From NCBI GenBank assembly GCA_024681495.1, contig JAILAS010000199.1:1-5204 (forward strand): a DNA stretch of 5,204 nucleotides, written 5' to 3'. Shown in pieces: positions 4,205 through 5,204 of this stretch. This DNA comes from Eubacterium sp. Its GTDB lineage: Bacteria; Bacillota; Clostridia; Lachnospirales; Lachnospiraceae. The notes under the pieces are model-generated. The model was not told where the DNA came from, did no database searches, and saw nothing but the letters and a program-made list of their open reading frames with translations. Within the stretch, counting starts at the first letter, position 1, and each line of letters begins with the position of its first letter. A program made the translations under genes and the position numbers.

Positions 4205-5204
4205 TTACTTTTTTCTCAGGTCAAAGACGCTGTCTCTCTCAACGAAGTCGGTGCAGACCTGCGTCTTAATCTTGCAGAGCTGGCGCCCCTTCACCATCTC
4301 CTTGATGCGTCGCACGGCCAGCTCACCCATCTCCTGCTTGGGAACCCTTATGGTGGTCAGCCTGGGACTGGAGATTTCGCAGAACGGAATATCATCAAAT
4401 CCAATAATAGAAACATCCTCCGGCACCCTGACTCCCATCTCCGTCATGGCACGCATGGCGCCCAGAGCCACCATATCATTATCGGCAATATACGCCGTGG
4501 GAAGCTTAGGCTTACCTTCCAGATACGCCTTCATGTCCCTATATGCCCCGTCGATGGTCGGCATGAGCAAAACCTCATACTCAGGTCTCACCGGGAGCTT
4601 CGCCTTCTCCATGGCCTCGACGTATCCGCGCTTCCTGGACCTAAAGGCCCTGATGCGGAACGTTCCTCCCAGGTAGCCTATCTCCTCGTGGCCACGCTCG
4701 ATCAGGTATCTCGTGGCACTTCGGGTGGAATCGGCGTTGTTTATCATAATTCCGTCGAAAGACATGTCACTTACCCAGTAATCAAATATAATAAAGGGGT
4801 TCTTACACCCTTTAAAGACTGTCAAATCCTCGTCTCTAAGCTCGGTGCCCAGCATTATGACGCCGCTGTTGGCATCATCCCTTATGGCCACGGCCTTCTC
4901 CTCGTAGTTGGGGTCGCGCTTGTCCAGATTGCATATCAGCAGGTTATAGCCGCTCTTCTGGCATTCCTCCTGAACTCCGTCGATGATGGACGTAAAAAAC
5001 GGCGTATCGTCTATGATGATTCCGTTCTCCTTAAACAGCACGAACTTTATATTCTTAATTTTCCTGTTATCGGTATATCCCAATTCCTTGGCCAAATTGA
5101 GGATTATCTCAGACGTCTCCGCGTTCACGCCCTTCTTATGGTTCAACGCGTTGGATACGGTAGCCGGCGAAAAGCCGGTCATTTCACTAATCTGTTTAAT
5201 GGTA
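4205..5204 (-). CDS. LacI/GalR-family transcription regulator, first codons beyond the window
   Basis: This is a DNA-binding repressor-type regulator with a ligand-sensing periplasmic-binding-protein-like core. 332 codons are visible. The frame is open at the right edge and begins TIKQISEMTGFSPATVSNAL, so an internal Met eight residues in is not the start; probably only the initiator and one or a few residues are missing. Visible numbering: helix-turn-helix 1-43 (second helix SPATVSNALN at 12-21); sensor core about 53-325, with FFTSIIDGVQEECQKSGYNL (69-88), RSATRYLIERGHEEIGYLGG (161-180), PTAYIADNDMVALGAMRAM (235-253) and EDVSIIGFDDIP (262-273). The usual hinge PNxxARxL after LGY is absent: LGYTDNRKIKNIKFVLF runs almost directly into the first core strand. 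It converges on the DUF5688 gene, so its target is probably to the right or elsewhere. Effector unknown; family members usually sense sugars. Confidence 0.93.
   Translation of the reverse strand, partial: TIKQISEMTGFSPATVSNALNHKKGVNAETSEIILNLAKELGYTDNRKIKNIKFVLFKENGIIIDDTPFFTSIIDGVQEECQKSGYNLLICNLDKRDPNYEEKAVAIRDDANSGVIMLGTELRDEDLTVFKGCKNPFIIFDYWVSDMSFDGIMINNADSTRSATRYLIERGHEEIGYLGGTFRIRAFRSRKRGYVEAMEKAKLPVRPEYEVLLMPTIDGAYRDMKAYLEGKPKLPTAYIADNDMVALGAMRAMTEMGVRVPEDVSIIGFDDIPFCEISSPRLTTIRVPKQEMGELAVRRIKEMVKGRQLCKIKTQVCTDFVERDSVFDLRKK

Noticed and set aside
4155..4676. Plus-strand frame of 173 codons beginning in the terminator loop
   Set aside because: It is a shadow of the LacI-family gene on the other strand. 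Its ATG lies within the terminator hairpin loop and no ribosome binding site precedes it.

Overview
The window most likely comes from a Gram-positive, low-to-mid G+C bacterium of the class Clostridia, probably family Lachnospiraceae (Butyrivibrio-like). The evidence is a protein that reads as a DUF5688 family member, a family known mainly from Lachnospiraceae; a hisS-aspS gene pair; purine-rich ribosome binding sites; a tRNA gene without an encoded CCA; and G+C-rich genes separated by A+T-rich spacers. The taxonomic call is inference from gene content and style. No phylogenetic marker was aligned.

Left part, minus strand (1-2793): hisS followed by aspS, 41 bases apart and probably one transcript. 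aspS runs off the left edge and lacks its C-terminal part. Its coding strand is easy to miss because a 281-codon antisense frame lies opposite it. HisRS carries motif variants closer to the eukaryotic/archaeal type than to the usual bacterial one, and its C-terminal anticodon-binding region is short.

Middle, plus strand (2928-4051): a consensus-like promoter (TTGCAT, 17 bases, TATAAT) drives a complete tRNA-Thr(CGU). After it come two back-to-back hairpins without a U-tract, then a 297-residue DUF5688 protein of unknown function with a strong ribosome binding site. No clear separate promoter is visible for the DUF5688 gene, so it may be read from the tRNA promoter.

Right part (4040-5204): the DUF5688 stop codon lies in a 15-base duplication that runs straight into a 23/23/20-base tandem repeat. 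This abuts a perfect 14-bp terminator hairpin for the convergent minus-strand gene, a LacI/GalR-type regulator. That gene runs off the right edge and lacks only its first few codons. It has a clear helix-turn-helix and sugar-binding-type core but no canonical hinge helix.

Most of the window is housekeeping (two aminoacyl-tRNA synthetases and a tRNA) plus one local regulator. The parts that ordinary annotation does not explain are the DUF5688 gene and its possible link to the tRNA transcript, the nested repeats at its 3' end, and an excess of CTTAAG sites caused by Leu-Lys codon choice. I see no defence system, CRISPR array, transposase or prophage gene.
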